Assembly: GCA_014898425.1 (NCBI GenBank)
Contig: RCSZ01000011.1
Coordinates: 1,995,001 to 2,059,000 of the forward strand
Direction of reading: 5' to 3'
DNA from: Botryotinia globosa
Taxonomy: Eukaryota; Ascomycota; Leotiomycetes; Helotiales; Sclerotiniaceae
Length of the DNA stretch: 64,000 nucleotides
How positions within the stretch are numbered: the first letter of the stretch is position 1; each line of letters starts with the position of its first letter. Of the stretch, positions 1 to 11,030 are shown one piece after another. A model generated the notes under the pieces. It saw nothing but the letters and a program-made list of their open reading frames with translations. It ran no database searches and was not told where the DNA came from. The position numbers and the translations under genes were made by a program.

Positions 1-894
1 CTGCCAACTCCTTCTCATCTTCAAAATTCAATTCGCCAGTGCGATACCAGTTCAATGGGCCTCTAATTCCATTAATCGCATATTGTTCTGCGTAGTGATC
101 TAATTCCTCCTTGGACAAAAGTGGAGATGGGCCAAGTTTCTCTAAATTCTGGAAGAGAACACCCTCGGAGACAGAAAATCCAAGTTCTTTCTCTGGGGAT
201 CGGCCACCATAAAGTGCATTCAACATCAATCTCAGTTTTTCCTTTCCTTGGATTTCCCTCTCAACATCTGGACCCTGAAGTTGTAATTGGTATTTGAAAT
301 TTGGACGGACGGTCATGGGAATATATTTCTGTTGAGGAGAGAAGAAAGGTGTGCAGACGCTGAAGACTGCAGTGACGAGTTTAGGATAATGAAGAGCAAT
401 ACGGTAGACGATAGCTCCACCCCAATCGTGACCTCCGAGGATAATAGACGTGGCACCGATGACCTTTGCGAGAGCGGCAACATCGTCAGCGGCGGTTTTG
501 TAGGTAAAGGCGCTGAGTTCTTGGGGAGAGGAAGAGGTGGCATAGCCTTGCATGTTGGGGACTACGACGCGGTAGTTGAGGGCTTGGAGAGCGGGGACTT
601 GATATCTCCAGCCGAATGCCATGTCGGGCCACTAGAAGAAAGTTAGTATATCATTGCAACATAAATGATTGAAGCTTTGAGAAGCTTTTTGATGATTTGA
701 ATCTCGATTGAATACTGGAGCAGTCTAACAAGTCGGAAAGGAAATCGAATGCTTACTCCGTGAATCAAGAAGATAGTTGCAGCTGGTTCGGCACCGTTTT
801 GAGGTTCTGCAAGAATATACGAGTAAGTTCTTCCATTCAAATCAGCCGATTTATATTGGACTCGAGAGTCTTGAACTGCAAGTTTATCAACCAT
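1..894 (-). CDS. Epoxide hydrolase, alpha/beta-hydrolase fold (partial, 3' end outside window)
   Basis: Two exons are visible: 894..757 and 631 to beyond base 1. The intron (756..632) has GTAAGC and TTCTAG ends. The first exon encodes 46 residues starting MVDKLAVQDS and ending FLIHG. The second continues in phase as WPDMAFGWRYQ. The join gives the HGWPD oxyanion-hole motif of epoxide hydrolases, followed further on by the nucleophile elbow GGHDWGG, whose Asp attacks the epoxide. The frame stays open to the window edge, so the Asp/His charge-relay residues are probably outside. The likely reaction is hydrolysis of an epoxide to a vicinal diol, in detoxification or secondary metabolism. The substrate cannot be told from sequence. 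The ATG at 894 is the only in-frame ATG near the conserved start; upstream in-frame codons are non-ATG. Confidence 0.85.
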
Positions 895-1419
895 TTTGAT
901 ATATGTCTGAAGTAAAATACAATGAATACAGATCAAAAATGAAATTATCTCAAACAAGGCTGACGTGGGAAATGTCGGCCCTTTAAACAACAAGGCTGCC
1001 CCACCAATCGCTGTGCCTCGGTTCAAGTCGATAAAAATTGGGTAACAGACAATTGATTAGTCGTTGCGCAACGCATAACATATCACGGCAATGTGTCGTG
1101 TACTCTGTGGAAAGACAAACCATTCGATGATGGCGTCGTATTCCGGTTTGGTCCCACACCCGGTGTCTCCGAATATCATCTTGTGCCTAGGTATAAAGTT
1201 TCGTATGTGGCTTGGCAGCCGATACTTGCATAGTCTCCCCTTAAATCAGTTGATTGCAAGTGACGGTGAAGCGAAAAGAAACATTTTAATACAGCCAGGT
1301 CTAAAGTACAAGCTGGCTCGGGATATCATTGACCTCCTAAAGACACCATACCATCACTTGAATACCATTTGAGCATTTTCCGGCAAGCTAAACTCCTTGA
1401 ACCCATTCATATAGAGCAA
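895..1419. other. Intergenic; nothing recognised
   Basis: This lies between the start of the epoxide hydrolase and the 3' end of the pinin-domain gene. A 93-codon open frame at 1091..1372 matches no family I know and has no splice context, so I leave it out. The left part should hold the hydrolase promoter. Confidence 0.5.
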
Positions 1420-2503
1420 TCAGTAAATAACAGTATCCTCCTCTGCTTCTACTACTACCTCACCATTATGCTCTTCCAGATTATCTTTCTCAGTCTTAAC
1501 CTGTGGGGACTGAGCAACAAGTGTAGAGATTGGATTAGTAGTATCAATGTTAGAATTAGATGGAGACTCCATGTGAGGCTCACCCATCATCACATCAGAC
1601 GTCACCTTTACTTCAGCTTCCCCATCAGCCTTTGAACCTAGTCCTGAATGTTTACTCGCCCACTGGGACTTTTCTTCTTCAATCAACAGCTCTACTTCTT
1701 TGATTTGGGTCTTGATTCTGGCTTCGTTATTGGGTGATAATTGCCATGGTTTGTAATACTTGATGGATCAGTAATCATACCCAGAATGAGTGGAAGTATA
1801 GTCCTTACCAGTTTTGGCTCTGCTTCTGTGGAAAGAAACTGGGCCATAGCTAGCATATTCGTATGCCGCATTCGCATCTTTACAGAAACCTATCAGTCTT
1901 GTCTCCTCCCTTTTTCAGAAATCACTAACCGATTCTTCCTGAAATTTCACTTGCTCAATCACTCGTACCGCTTGAAGACTCGCTGCCTTCTCTTTCTTCC
2001 TATCTTCTGCTTCAGCTTTTCGTTGCGCGGCTCTCTCCTTTTGTCGTGCCTCAATCTCTTGTCGCCTTTTTTGTTGTCCATTTGGTGTACTTTGATTAAG
2101 AGTATTCAGCAAGCCTCCAAATAATCTTTGGCCACGCTTGCGCTCCTCTTGAACGCTACTTCGTCTTCTTTCGGAACGACCATTTCTCGAGGTTTCTGGA
2201 GAAACAGCAAGAGGTTGATTCTTTCCAGGCGATTCAAGCTTTGTAGAGTCTAAAGCTTGTGAAGAGGAATGTAGAGTGGATGTAGAGATGGCGCTGTCTT
2301 CGGTGGAGATTCGGAGACGTTTAGAAGCATCTTCGGACACGGATGATTGTCGACGCTTCCTGCGGGGACTTTTAACGTTTGGCGCATCTTGTTTAGGAAC
2401 GACAACTGCAGATGCCACGGGTCTATCTTTATTAGTAAGCTTTCATGATAGGACCAGAGTATATTTTTACTCACGCTGGTATGTCTGTCATATTCGTTAC
2501 CAT
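1420..2503 (-). CDS. Pinin/SDK/MemA-domain protein, splicing-associated
   Basis: Four exons fit in phase: 2503..2475, 2422..1930, 1889..1809 and 1758..1420, giving 313 residues. Exon 1 starts MVTNMTDIPA. GTGAGT at 2474 is the donor and ATAG before 2422 the acceptor. The N-terminal third is basic and Ser-rich (KSPRRKRRQSS). The pinin/SDK/MemA domain follows: RKRGQRLFGGLLNTLNQ, then a long charged helix (KRRQEIEARQKERAAQRK), then MRMRHTNMLAMAQFL, the region where the family has its HxNMLAMAxFL signature. The C-terminal tail is acidic. Pinin-family proteins associate with the exon-junction complex and splicing speckles; the fungal role is by homology. The gene is divergent from the Rds3 gene, with 350 bp between the start codons. 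The frame beginning at 2418 starts with GTG, which is why the small first exon is needed. Confidence 0.85.
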
Positions 2504-2853
2504 CACCTTGAATTTATTAGTAGACCTTTTCGAAATGATGTCGACCAGATAAGTAGAAAATTAAATGTAATTGTCCAAAGCCTTCAATCACGTCCGTTTG
2601 ATTCACATGCGATACTGGATATGCGATGTATTGAGAGATCCCTGTCGGTACTAGCGTGGTGGTCAATGCTTAGAAATCAAAGAACGAAAGCTCGATATTT
2701 TGGTGGCGGTGATATCAATAACAAATATCTTGAGCTCTTCAGATAACCATCTCTTCTCCAGCTACGGCAATTTTCAGAATTGAAGTCCCTTTGCTTTTTG
2801 AGAACTGTACAGGAAGACAACCTACAGCTTTATATCTATAGAGATACTTGAAT

Positions 2854-3289
2854 ATGTCTCGCCATCATCCGTATGTACAAATCTTCTCTACTTTGAGACT
2901 ACAGCTACTAATATGCCTCTAGAGATCTCGTAATGTGCAGAAAGCAATCTGGTATTGCTATCGGACGTCTCTGCGATAAATGCGATGGAAAGTGCCCTGT
3001 GTGCGATTCATACGTTCGTCCCACAACTCTCGTACGCATCTGCGAAGAGTGTAGTTTCGGAAACTATCAAAACAAATGTGTCGTATGTGGAGGTGAAGGC
3101 ATTTCAGACGCTTTCTATTGCTTCGAATGTACAAGATTAGAAAAGGACCGTGATGGATGTCCGAAGATTATCAATCTGGGTAGTAGTAGGACGGATTTAT
3201 TCTATCAGTAAGTTTTCCCCTTTGCCAAAATGCCGTCAAATGAATACTAACATCTTTGGTGTAGAAAAAAGAATTTTCGGAACCATTAG
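2854..3289 (+). CDS. RDS3: Rds3/PHF5A, zinc-finger subunit of the SF3b complex
   Basis: Three exons (2854..2870, 2923..3207, 3265..3289) encode 108 residues, the usual family length of about 110. The protein starts [16 protein letters not shown] and ends FYQKKNFRNH. The first exon is only 17 nt, with donor GTATGT and acceptor CTCTAG. The last exon is 25 nt. All the CxxC pairs of the family are visible ([38 protein letters not shown]), plus the hallmark [10 protein letters not shown] and NLGSS. The family forms a knotted zinc-binding fold inside SF3b of U2 snRNP, where it contacts SF3B1 near the branch-point adenosine pocket. Head-to-head placement with the pinin gene suggests a shared promoter for two splicing factors. 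Confidence 0.96.
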
Positions 3290-4109
3290 TAAAGCTGTTG
3301 GTCGGGGGATCGTGTATTACCTATGTATTTGCATTATGGTTTGGAGTTAGGGAATAAGGTTCTGGATTTTGATTCTTCCAGCAATGCAGGCAGAGATGAA
3401 GCCTCATATATTGCAAGTGGCGCATTGGATGGCACTGGAACACAAATTACATTCGCAAGAAGTGCTATTGATATTAGCATAACTTCTATCGTATCGAAGT
3501 TGATTCTGTTCTCGTTATGGGACTCAACCTCCAAATCACGAAATTCGGGGACTAGATCGTCGGCGCTTTTCTTAGTGAGCACTACAGCAATGGATGGAAC
3601 AAAATGATATCATTCACTCTCGTGAACCAAACATTTCTGCCTTCTCTTATGAACCAAACCTTAAGTAGGGTTTAACGAGGCACGCCAAATGAACTCTTTC
3701 TCATTCTTCCAAATTCATACTTTCTAGGAGCACCAGGTCTCATTTTTATACTATTTTATATTAATGTCTTTATTCCACAACAACAATCAATCTACCATCA
3801 CAATCTACAATAACATATCCATTGAAGTTGGGCATTTGTAAATATCCAAACATACTGGTGAATACTATCACAGTACACCAAGGCGAGAATTAAGTTAATA
3901 TAAGATAGCTAAAGTTTATCCTAACAGCCCTTCGAGCCACAGTCAATCAATCTCGACCAAGCCAATCAATCTCGACCAAGCCGCAGTCCCAAGCCGCACT
4001 TGAGATATTCTACACACTTCCTTCAATTCTCAATCCATTGAAACCAGTTTTACCACACCAAGAACAACAACAACAATACCAACACGTTATCACAAAGCAA
4101 CAAGCCAAC
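3290..4109. other. Intergenic; 3' flank of RDS3 and leader of next gene
   Basis: No coding family is recognised. An 82-codon minus-strand frame at 3334..3582 starts with GTG, not ATG, and has no known relatives to my eye. Bases 4060 to 4109 are CAA-rich, typical of a fungal 5' leader. Confidence 0.5.
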
Positions 4110-4712
4110 ATGTCGAATCCCAAACCACCCGCAGCTCCAGTCATCTTACCCATGACCTCCGACAACCCCAATCTTCCTACCGCGCCAATGGGTAGAAAGA
4201 GCTCATCAATCTACTTCCATCAACCAACGTCGAACTACGGCTCCTCTTCCAACGCAAACCGCGACAACAATACAGATTTCTATACCTCCATCGAGCATGG
4301 TGTACTTTTGGGTCTCCGCGGTCTGGCTCAAGCTTCCAAGAAACGTCGTAAGCACCAAGTTCAACTCATCGAAGAGATCCCCGAACTCTTTCTTCCTGAA
4401 CCTGCCAATACTAGAAGTGTGGAGGGATCAGGCGCTTTCAATACTTCGACCAAGCGTAGAGCCGACGAGAGTATCGCCAAGAACACGGGATTTGGTGATC
4501 TTGCTGAAAACCGTGGTGGAACATTGGAGTCGAAGGGGATCAAGAGAAGAGCTTCGGATTCTGTTACGATGACTCTTCGTGGCGCTGAAGCAAGCAAGAC
4601 TGTGTCGTTTAGAAAGGAGATAAGCGTTATTCCTATCAGAAGTTTCGAGGAGCTTAAGCTTGATGATGATTCTGTTGATGGGGATGGATCGCGGGCTGGG
4701 GAGAGAAAGTGA
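4110..4712 (+). CDS. Hypothetical protein, low-complexity, 200 residues
   Basis: This is a single-exon frame starting MSNPKPPAAP at an ATG with good context (CCAACATG). The frame is open further upstream to 4038, but that would need a TTG start. I do not recognise a family. The N-terminal half is Pro/Ser/Asn-rich. A central stretch (STSIEHG-like region followed by LLGLRGLAQASKKRRKHQ) combines a hydrophobic patch with a basic cluster that could be a nuclear signal. After it comes LIEEIPELFLPEP. A second basic patch (GIKRRASDSV) resembles a kinase site (RRxS). The C-terminus is acidic. Codon usage and the leader look real, but no function can be assigned. It could be a lineage-specific nuclear protein. 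Confidence 0.6.
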   Translation: MSNPKPPAAPVILPMTSDNPNLPTAPMGRKSSSIYFHQPTSNYGSSSNANRDNNTDFYTSIEHGVLLGLRGLAQASKKRRKHQVQLIEEIPELFLPEPANTRSVEGSGAFNTSTKRRADESIAKNTGFGDLAENRGGTLESKGIKRRASDSVTMTLRGAEASKTVSFRKEISVIPIRSFEELKLDDDSVDGDGSRAGERK

Positions 4713-5415
4713 GGATTCTTGGGGGGAGATGTTTAGCTATAGCTGGATATTAAGCTTGTTAGGATTGTTGCTAGATTCTAAGTCTTGATCAATACTTTGT
4801 ATCGATGCTCTTGCATTTGAAACTTTTAAAGGGTGGATTTGAATATTCCGATTGATTTGAATCTCCTAGTTGATTTGAATATATCAAATTATTTGAATAT
4901 ATCATGGTGGTTCCAATGTCCCAAATGGATTCCGCATCCCAACGTGACGTGAATGCCCAAACTGTTTTGAGCATTCCAAGTGGTTTGAATGTGTCGAATG
5001 ATTTCAATGTTCCAAATGATTTCAATGTTCCAAATGATTTCAATGTTCCAAATGATTTCAATGTATCAAAGTGACATGAATTTTCAACCCGCCTTGAATA
5101 CCCACATGGTCGGAATGTCCCAAATGATATTAATACATACACAAAAGCTTTTAAACACCTAGTTCTGTTCACATCAACATTTCTAGGATAAACAATCCTA
5201 CATATATGGAGTAGAGTCTTGTACAAATATCACTGAGCCAAAAATTTCGTGAGCACTTGCAAGTTGTGCGGAGGATATCTGACTGTAATGAATAATTTTG
5301 ATTAAGGTTATATATAAATTTTGGCTGGGCATCCTTATTATCGGCTCAACGTCGGGATTTACATGCTAGGATGTATGATGCATCATTCGCCATACCTCCA
5401 TCAAATTCGCATTGA
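4713..5415. other. Intergenic with a short tandem repeat
   Basis: The only structure seen is the 18-bp repeat listed separately. A 145-codon minus-strand frame across it starts with TTG and simply translates the repeat (FGTLKS units), so I do not call it a gene. Confidence 0.5.
4996..5070. repeat. 18-bp tandem repeat, about four copies
   Basis: The unit CAAATGATTTCAATGTTC is repeated about four times. The last copy is altered (ending in ATC), and degenerate half-copies lie on both sides (4970 to 5000). The period is a multiple of three, which keeps a minus-strand frame open by chance. Confidence 0.85.
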
Positions 5416-5933
5416 ATGTAAGAGTTTAGGCCTCGGCTTATCGCACACCACCTTATTTCGTAACAAAATCCCTACAAAAATATTGTTTTTCTATATAAAT
5501 TAATTATTTTTATAATTCTTTAATGAATAGAAGATATAATTTGAAAATTGGTTATTTAAATAATATTTATAATCAATTTCTGAAAAAATAAGTGAAATAT
5601 TTTTAATAATTTTTTGAATAAAATTATAAGTATTTAAAGTTGGAAATCTTCAAATTTTTTAACATATAATACTTTTCCCATACAAAAAAATCGATTTTTT
5701 TGAAAATTTCTAGAATTCCAGTTTTAAATACCTACAATTTCATCAAAAAAATTATTAAAAATAATTCACTTATTTTTTTATATAATTTTATTAATTATTT
5801 ATTATCAAAATAAATTTTATAAATCTAATTTAAAGATTGATTGGAATAATATATAGTTCAAAAGTTGAAGAAATGAGGCTTTTTGGTGTGTTTTCGCTTA
5901 GTGTGCGATAAGCCGGGGCCTAAACTCTTACAT
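5416..5933. mobile_element. Foldback MITE with 33-bp terminal inverted repeats
   Basis: The left end (5416..5448) and the right end (5901..5933) are inverted copies of each other over 33 bases with one mismatch; they begin ATGTAAGAGTTTAGGCC when read inward. The interior is very AT-rich and itself folds back: 5585..5638 pairs with 5723..5778 in inverted orientation with few mismatches. The element is 518 bp and has no coding capacity. It is therefore a non-autonomous DNA transposon that depends on a transposase elsewhere. Target duplications are unclear: both flanks contain TGA(A) close to the ends, but the exact boundary cannot be fixed from one copy. Confidence 0.8.
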
Positions 5934-6286
5934 CTGAAAATGTATTGCTGCTTTGTATTATGTATACCATCACGCAATTCTTCAATGTAAGTGATTTTGT
6001 AGCATATATAAAATCAATGCTCGTATTCTATCAAAAGCAGCTTTGTCGCCAAGTGAGATTCACGTCGAGACAGGAAGCTGGATACTGATTCCAACAATAT
6101 GGACATGGCTATTGAAAAATCTGTATACGTGTGAGGTAATATTCAATATTGGTTCAGTGCTTACCTACTGGGCTAGATGTTGGTGTAGAGATATATATCG
6201 TTCCTTCCATCTACGATGTTCGTATTCGATATCCCTCTCTCTCTCAGTCATAACTCCCGATTCCTCTTCGGTTGCAGGTTGTAACC
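5934..6286. other. Intergenic; presumed former promoter of the UNC93-like gene
   Basis: I see no gene here. A CT-rich stretch (6225 to 6250) lies shortly before the ATG at 6287, as is common in fungal leaders. Confidence 0.4.
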
Positions 6287-8744
6287 ATGACTTCCTTAGA
6301 TCAACCGCCATCGGAACAGCAACCAGAGAAAAAGCTATGGTACCGCTCATCCCTCTTCAATGCCTTGTAATAGGCGCAGTAGGATTTCTGGCCCCGGGAA
6401 TGTGGAATGCGATGTCGTCTCTAGGGGCTGGAGGTGCTGAATCGCCGTTTTTGGTTAATGCTGCTAATGCATTGGTTTTTGGTTTGAGTATGTTCCTTGC
6501 CCAAGTTCCTTCAAGTCTGAATTGGTCTTGATGTGTGTTTCTGGTGAGGAAATTGGACCTTTGAAAGCTTGCTAATATTGGGTGTGAAGTGGGAATATTT
6601 TGTGTACTAGGAGGACCAATTGCGAATCGGATAGCATTGAAGTATACACTGACGCTTGGAGCAGTGGGATATCCAGTTTATTCGTATGCTTTCTCCTTCG
6701 TTTTCGAGTTCAGCAAAAAGAAGCGCTAATGAAGCATAGGGCTGGTTTATATGCAAACAATCGATATGGAACTATCTGACTGGTTCTCGGTGGAGCTGTT
6801 ACTTGTGGAATTCGTAAGTTTGGTGAACGCTAGCTTGATGTAGCATAGATGAACTGACTTCATATCTTGTTCAGTGCAGGATTATTCTGGGCTTCAGAAG
6901 GAGCAGTTGCATTGGGATATCCGGAACCGGCGAAAAGAGGAAAATATATGAAGTGCGTGGAATCCGTTGTCTGGAGATGTATGAGAGATAATGAGATAAT
7001 GAGCTAATGAGCTAATGAAAATAGTATTTGGTTGTGGTTTCGTACAGGAGGACCGCTTGTTGGTGGTGCTATTGTTTTGGGTCTTAATCAGTGCGTGATG
7101 TCTGAATATCTCATAGTTTGTGGCTCTTATTGACGAGACATTAGTGCGAGCAACCAAAAGAAAAAGGGAAAGGTTGGGTATGGTGAGTGACTCTTGATAT
7201 TCTCTTTGAAGTTTGCTTTCTGGAAATTTACTAACGTGCCACACAGCTGTGTACATTATCTTCATCACCCTTCAATGTCTAGCTGCTTTCGTAGCTCTTG
7301 CACTCTCTCCTCCGGACAAGGTCGGTTGATTCTAGACATTGTCCAAAAACAACTTGCTGGCTTTACCAGGCCCAAAGATCTGATGGATCGAAAATTAAGA
7401 TTGTGCATGAAAAGTCTTTCAAAGCAGAAATTAGAGCGCTCATAAACATGTGCAAGACGCGATGTATATTTACCTGATAAAACCTCTTCTATAGACTACA
7501 CTAACTTCATTGAAGATTCTGCTACTATTGCTTGTCTTTTGGGCTGCATACTTCAATCAATACTCTGGAAGTAAGTACTTGAGTCGCCTATCTTAGACTT
7601 CAAGAATCTAGAACTGACATTCTTTAGATTTTGAGGTTTATTACTTTGGAATTCGTGCTAGAGCTTTGATTGGTTTCGTCGGTATGCTTCCCTAGATTTA
7701 ACTACAAGCCCATCTGTTGACGATGAACAGGCAATTTCGCCAACCTGTTTGCATCCCAAATTATGAGCACGCTACTTGATTACAAGAAAATCCCAGTCAA
7801 GCAACGTCTTAATATTGGGTATGTCTACCGCCCAATCTTTTCGGTCTCCACCAGTCAAACTTTTCAAGACCTTTCAAATTCCATCTACTAACAAAAATAG
7901 AAAAGGTTCTACTTCGTAATTTTCTGGCATATCGTAGCTTGGACATACGCCTGGATTGTCATTGAGAAATTCGGTGCCGAACAACCTGATCTCGATTGGA
8001 CCGATGGAGAATTCACTAAGGGGTTTTTTGTCATCTTGTTGTGGTGTATGTACACTCTCTTCAAACTCTTCCACGTCCAATAATATATGATCAGAAAGAA
8101 CTACCTGCTATTAATACACGCTATCCACAGCATTCTCACAACAATCACTACAGAATTGGCTATCCTATTTCGTATCCACCAAAACGGATAACATTTCAGA
8201 ATTATGTACGTTGAGCTTTCATTCAAGCTGCTTTCCCAGAGATTTGACTCTGGTAGTCTCAGTATGATACTAAGAGTCACAAAGCACGCTTCACAGGAAT
8301 CCTTCGTGGTCAAGAAAGTTTCGCACAAGCTGTCTCTTTCGGTATCAACACAAGAGATTGGTATAGAGGTTGTGTTCCAATGGTTGTGAATACTATCTTA
8401 CTTGGTGCGTTTTCTATTCATCTCTCTACTTGACCAGATTTAGTCTCCTCAAACCTGCCTCTTACTTTCCTTCTGGCTATTTTCACTCTCATTATGTATT
8501 CCGTCCATTATCCTGTCAATATCTTTCCCTACCCCCCTCGACTAACCGGATATTAGTAATTTGCCTGCCAACAACTTATCTCGCCCTTCGCGAACATGTC
8601 CCAGTTGAAACACCCAAAGATTACGGATCCGAGCCAGCTAAACCATCTGAACCTGGTGTAGAACCGGGATATGAAACTACTCACTCGGATGATAAGCAGG
8701 TTTTGAAATTGGCTGTTGGACAGACAGTTGAGGCGGGAATGTAA
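6287..8744 (+). pseudogene. UNC93-like (DUF895) membrane transporter, disrupted
   Basis: The ATG at 6287 (MTSLDQPPSEQQPEKK) starts a multi-exon gene whose pieces match the fungal UNC93-like/DUF895 major-facilitator family: LVIGAVGFLAPGMWNAMSSL, GGPIANRIALKYTLTLGAVG, LFWASEGAVALGYPEP, FWAAYFNQYSGNFEVYYFGI, SQIMSTLLDYKK and a C-terminal tail ending VEAGM at 8744. Many introns have clean GT-AG ends. The reading frame is broken several times. A one-base loss near 6365 gives TAA at 6368..6370. TGA at 6777..6779 replaces an expected Trp in GTI(W)LVLGG. There is a frameshift between about 7457 and 7480. TAG at 7492..7494 again replaces a Trp. Both Trp losses are G-to-A changes. A restart at the ATG at 6336 would bypass only the first lesion. 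Confidence that it is non-functional is high, unless these are assembly errors. Confidence 0.78.
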
Positions 8745-9784
8745 AGTATGCTATGAGCTTACGATTGCGGTTTGTAGGGAGTTGAACCTTTGTGATAAGA
8801 TGAGGGAAGGCTGTGAGAAGCGATACTGAGATGGGGACTTAGACTCAGAGTGGACACTTGAGTGGAGAGTATCAATTTAGAAACGATAGAGATGTGAATA
8901 GCATATACAGTAACCTCTTGTTTATATCAACTTGGGGTTACCAATACAATAAGACGATCTACATAGAAATAATTTATTAACCTACCTGCCTATGATTTCT
9001 TCCTCTCTCAAAAACGTTGCTCCATATTTTCAATATGACATTTCCCCGAATTCAGAAACAAAGTGAGAATTCTCTATTGGTTAAGTAGGATGAGATTGTA
9101 TGTACTATTTCCAACTCCATATCAATAATTTCCATCTTCTGAAATGCCACACACAGCTAGTTATAAATTGCTACACAATAGGAATTCAGGAATTATAAAT
9201 AAGCAGAAGAATGGGGACTGATTTATCTACATTGGGACTTGAAATCGTCAAAAGAAAATATTAGAATCTTAACAGCGGAATGATGGTGGATGAGATGAAA
9301 TTGCTAATGGGATAGTCGAAAGTATCCATATCGCGATGGACAAAGGCATGGGAGACGCTGCTTGGGATGGTGAGATATAGTGAGCCTGGTCTGGAGAGTA
9401 TCGGAGACGTGTTGATTACAGTAGTTGTGCCTTTTTATCAATGTCGGCGGTGCATGTGATTTAGATTCTCATTAACATTTTTTAATTACATATATACACG
9501 ATTTTCTTCCAAGCCCATATTGTTTAGGGAAAGCTATTGCTCATGATTGTTAGAAGCCGAGGGAACAAAACGTGTGAGGCATATGCTTTTTAGACTTCGT
9601 GGTAATATATCAGCAATTACTCTGGTCCAAAAATTATGATGTCTCACTACAAGGTTCGAGATCTAGTTCCAAATGGATCCCCACTTTGACCTTTCAGAAT
9701 TGAGGGGATCCCTACATACATTGCCTAGTCATCAAGTATGCTTTATAGTGTGTGAGTTAAGGTCTTTCCCCAACAAAAACAACA
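8745..9784. other. Intergenic; nothing recognised
   Basis: This is AT-rich spacer between the UNC93-like pseudogene and the Asp tRNA. No frame, repeat or RNA gene could be supported. Confidence 0.5.
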
Positions 9785-9869
9785 TCTTTGATGGTCTAAC
9801 GGTCATGATTTCCGCTTGTCATCATCTGACAAAGCGCGGGAGACCGGGGTTCGACTCCCCGTCAGAGAG
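9785..9869 (+). tRNA. tRNA-Asp (anticodon GTC), with 13-nt intron
   Basis: The acceptor arm TCTTTGA (9785..9791) pairs with TCAGAGA (9862..9868), with G as discriminator at 9869. The anticodon stem is TCCGC/GCGGG. The anticodon loop reads TTGTCA, then a 13-nt intron (TCATCTGACAAAG), then C. The intron contains TGACAA, complementary to the anticodon loop, as in typical eukaryotic tRNA introns placed after position 37. The T-arm is CGGGG-TTCGACT-CCCCG. Total length is 85 nt. Confidence 0.93.
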
Positions 9870-10385
9870 TTTCTGATCTCATGCGAGTAATATTTTTGCT
9901 TTTTATCATGCCATCCGGCAGATTCCAGATTTCTTTTCACAAGACGTTATTTTGTCGATTTTTGGGCCATCAGAGAACGCGAGAAGTTGGGTGAGATCAG
10001 CGATTATCAGAAATGTGTCTGATAGGTCAAAACATGCGCATGCATGTGGAGGATCCAAAATGACCACTAATTTCTTCAAATGTTGTGTTTGTGTGGTGCA
10101 AAATATAAGCGGGGCTTAGCGGCAGGTGTAGCGAATCGTCAGGGGCTCAGGTTGATGAGTCTATGTACCCCAAACAAATCAAATGCCGAGCTGTACCCAC
10201 CACCTTTCAAGATGGCTTATTGGTTGAAGAATGTTGTGTGATCAAAAGAGTATTTCTTTTTACCATGTTGACGTCTTGGTGGCATTGATGTTTGTGCCTG
10301 TGCCTGACTCAGAATCAGTCTAATCGAAATTTGCAGGAATAAAAAGCCAAGAAAGCAAAAGAAAGTCTCTTTAAGAGCTGATGAT
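9870..10385. other. Spacer between tRNA genes
   Basis: No gene was recognised. A T-run follows the Asp tRNA (about 9892 to 9904), as expected for RNA polymerase III termination. Confidence 0.4.
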
Positions 10386-10476
10386 TGCCCGTTCTAGGAA
10401 TCGAACCTAGGATCTCATCATATCATTGGTTTGGAACAAATACTAGTGATGCGCTTTACCGCTAAGCCAAACGGGC
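10386..10476 (-). tRNA. tRNA-Thr (anticodon AGT), with 19-nt intron
   Basis: Read on the minus strand, the 5' acceptor is GCCCGTT (10476..10470), pairing with AACGGGC; the discriminator is A at 10386. The anticodon stem CATCA/TGATG encloses the loop CTAGTA plus a 19-nt intron inserted after position 37. Bases 34 to 36 are AGT. The T-arm is CTAGG-TTCGATT-CCTAG. Total length is 91 nt. Confidence 0.92.
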
Positions 10477-11030
10477 GTTGCTTGTTGGGGAGGACCTGCA
10501 TTTTTTATTACTTGTTAATACTTGCAACTTGAAACGACAGCTAGGATTTGAGTGGGGTTGGTGGGGGTAGATCTTACAGGACACGAGTGAAGCAGCGCAG
10601 AAAAAGCAGCTATTTGTAGATATCACCATATTCCCTACGTGTTTTGGGTAGTCTTTCATGCCTGTTACTAACCCTTAAATTTCATCTTATCTATTTTGCA
10701 TATTCCTCGGACTTCTAACGATCACGGAGTTTTCTACGATCAAGAGTGGACCTAAGCAAGCATATTCTATGTTCTATTTATTGTAAAACGAATGCGAGAT
10801 AGGTTTCTCGTGAGATAAGATGAGAAGAATTAGACAATTCTGGGTATTCCTGTTCAATATCTCGATCTACATGTTGATCTACTCTTTCCAATGACTCTAC
10901 TTCAGTTTTGTGCTTCTAATAAAGATTGTGTCTTACCATCTTCCACAATACTCAAAACTTTCCGTAATCTAAATCATGAGTAATGCATTAGCAGAGCATT
11001 TCAAATGTTTTATTCACTTCTCATCCCAAC
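10477..11030. other. Spacer downstream of the aminotransferase gene
   Basis: No gene was recognised between the Thr tRNA and the stop codon of the aminotransferase. The part next to 11030 should contain its 3' UTR. Confidence 0.4.

Noticed and set aside
2250..2474. Alternative N-terminal frame MSKNILWSYHES for the pinin gene
   Set aside because: It runs through the intron donor GTGAGT and out of the frame of the conserved domain.
3334..3582. 82-codon minus-strand frame downstream of RDS3
   Set aside because: It starts with GTG, lies in the likely 3' UTR of RDS3 and has no recognised relatives.
4789..5226. 145-codon minus-strand frame with FGTLKS repeats
   Set aside because: It starts with TTG and is only the translation of an 18-bp tandem repeat.
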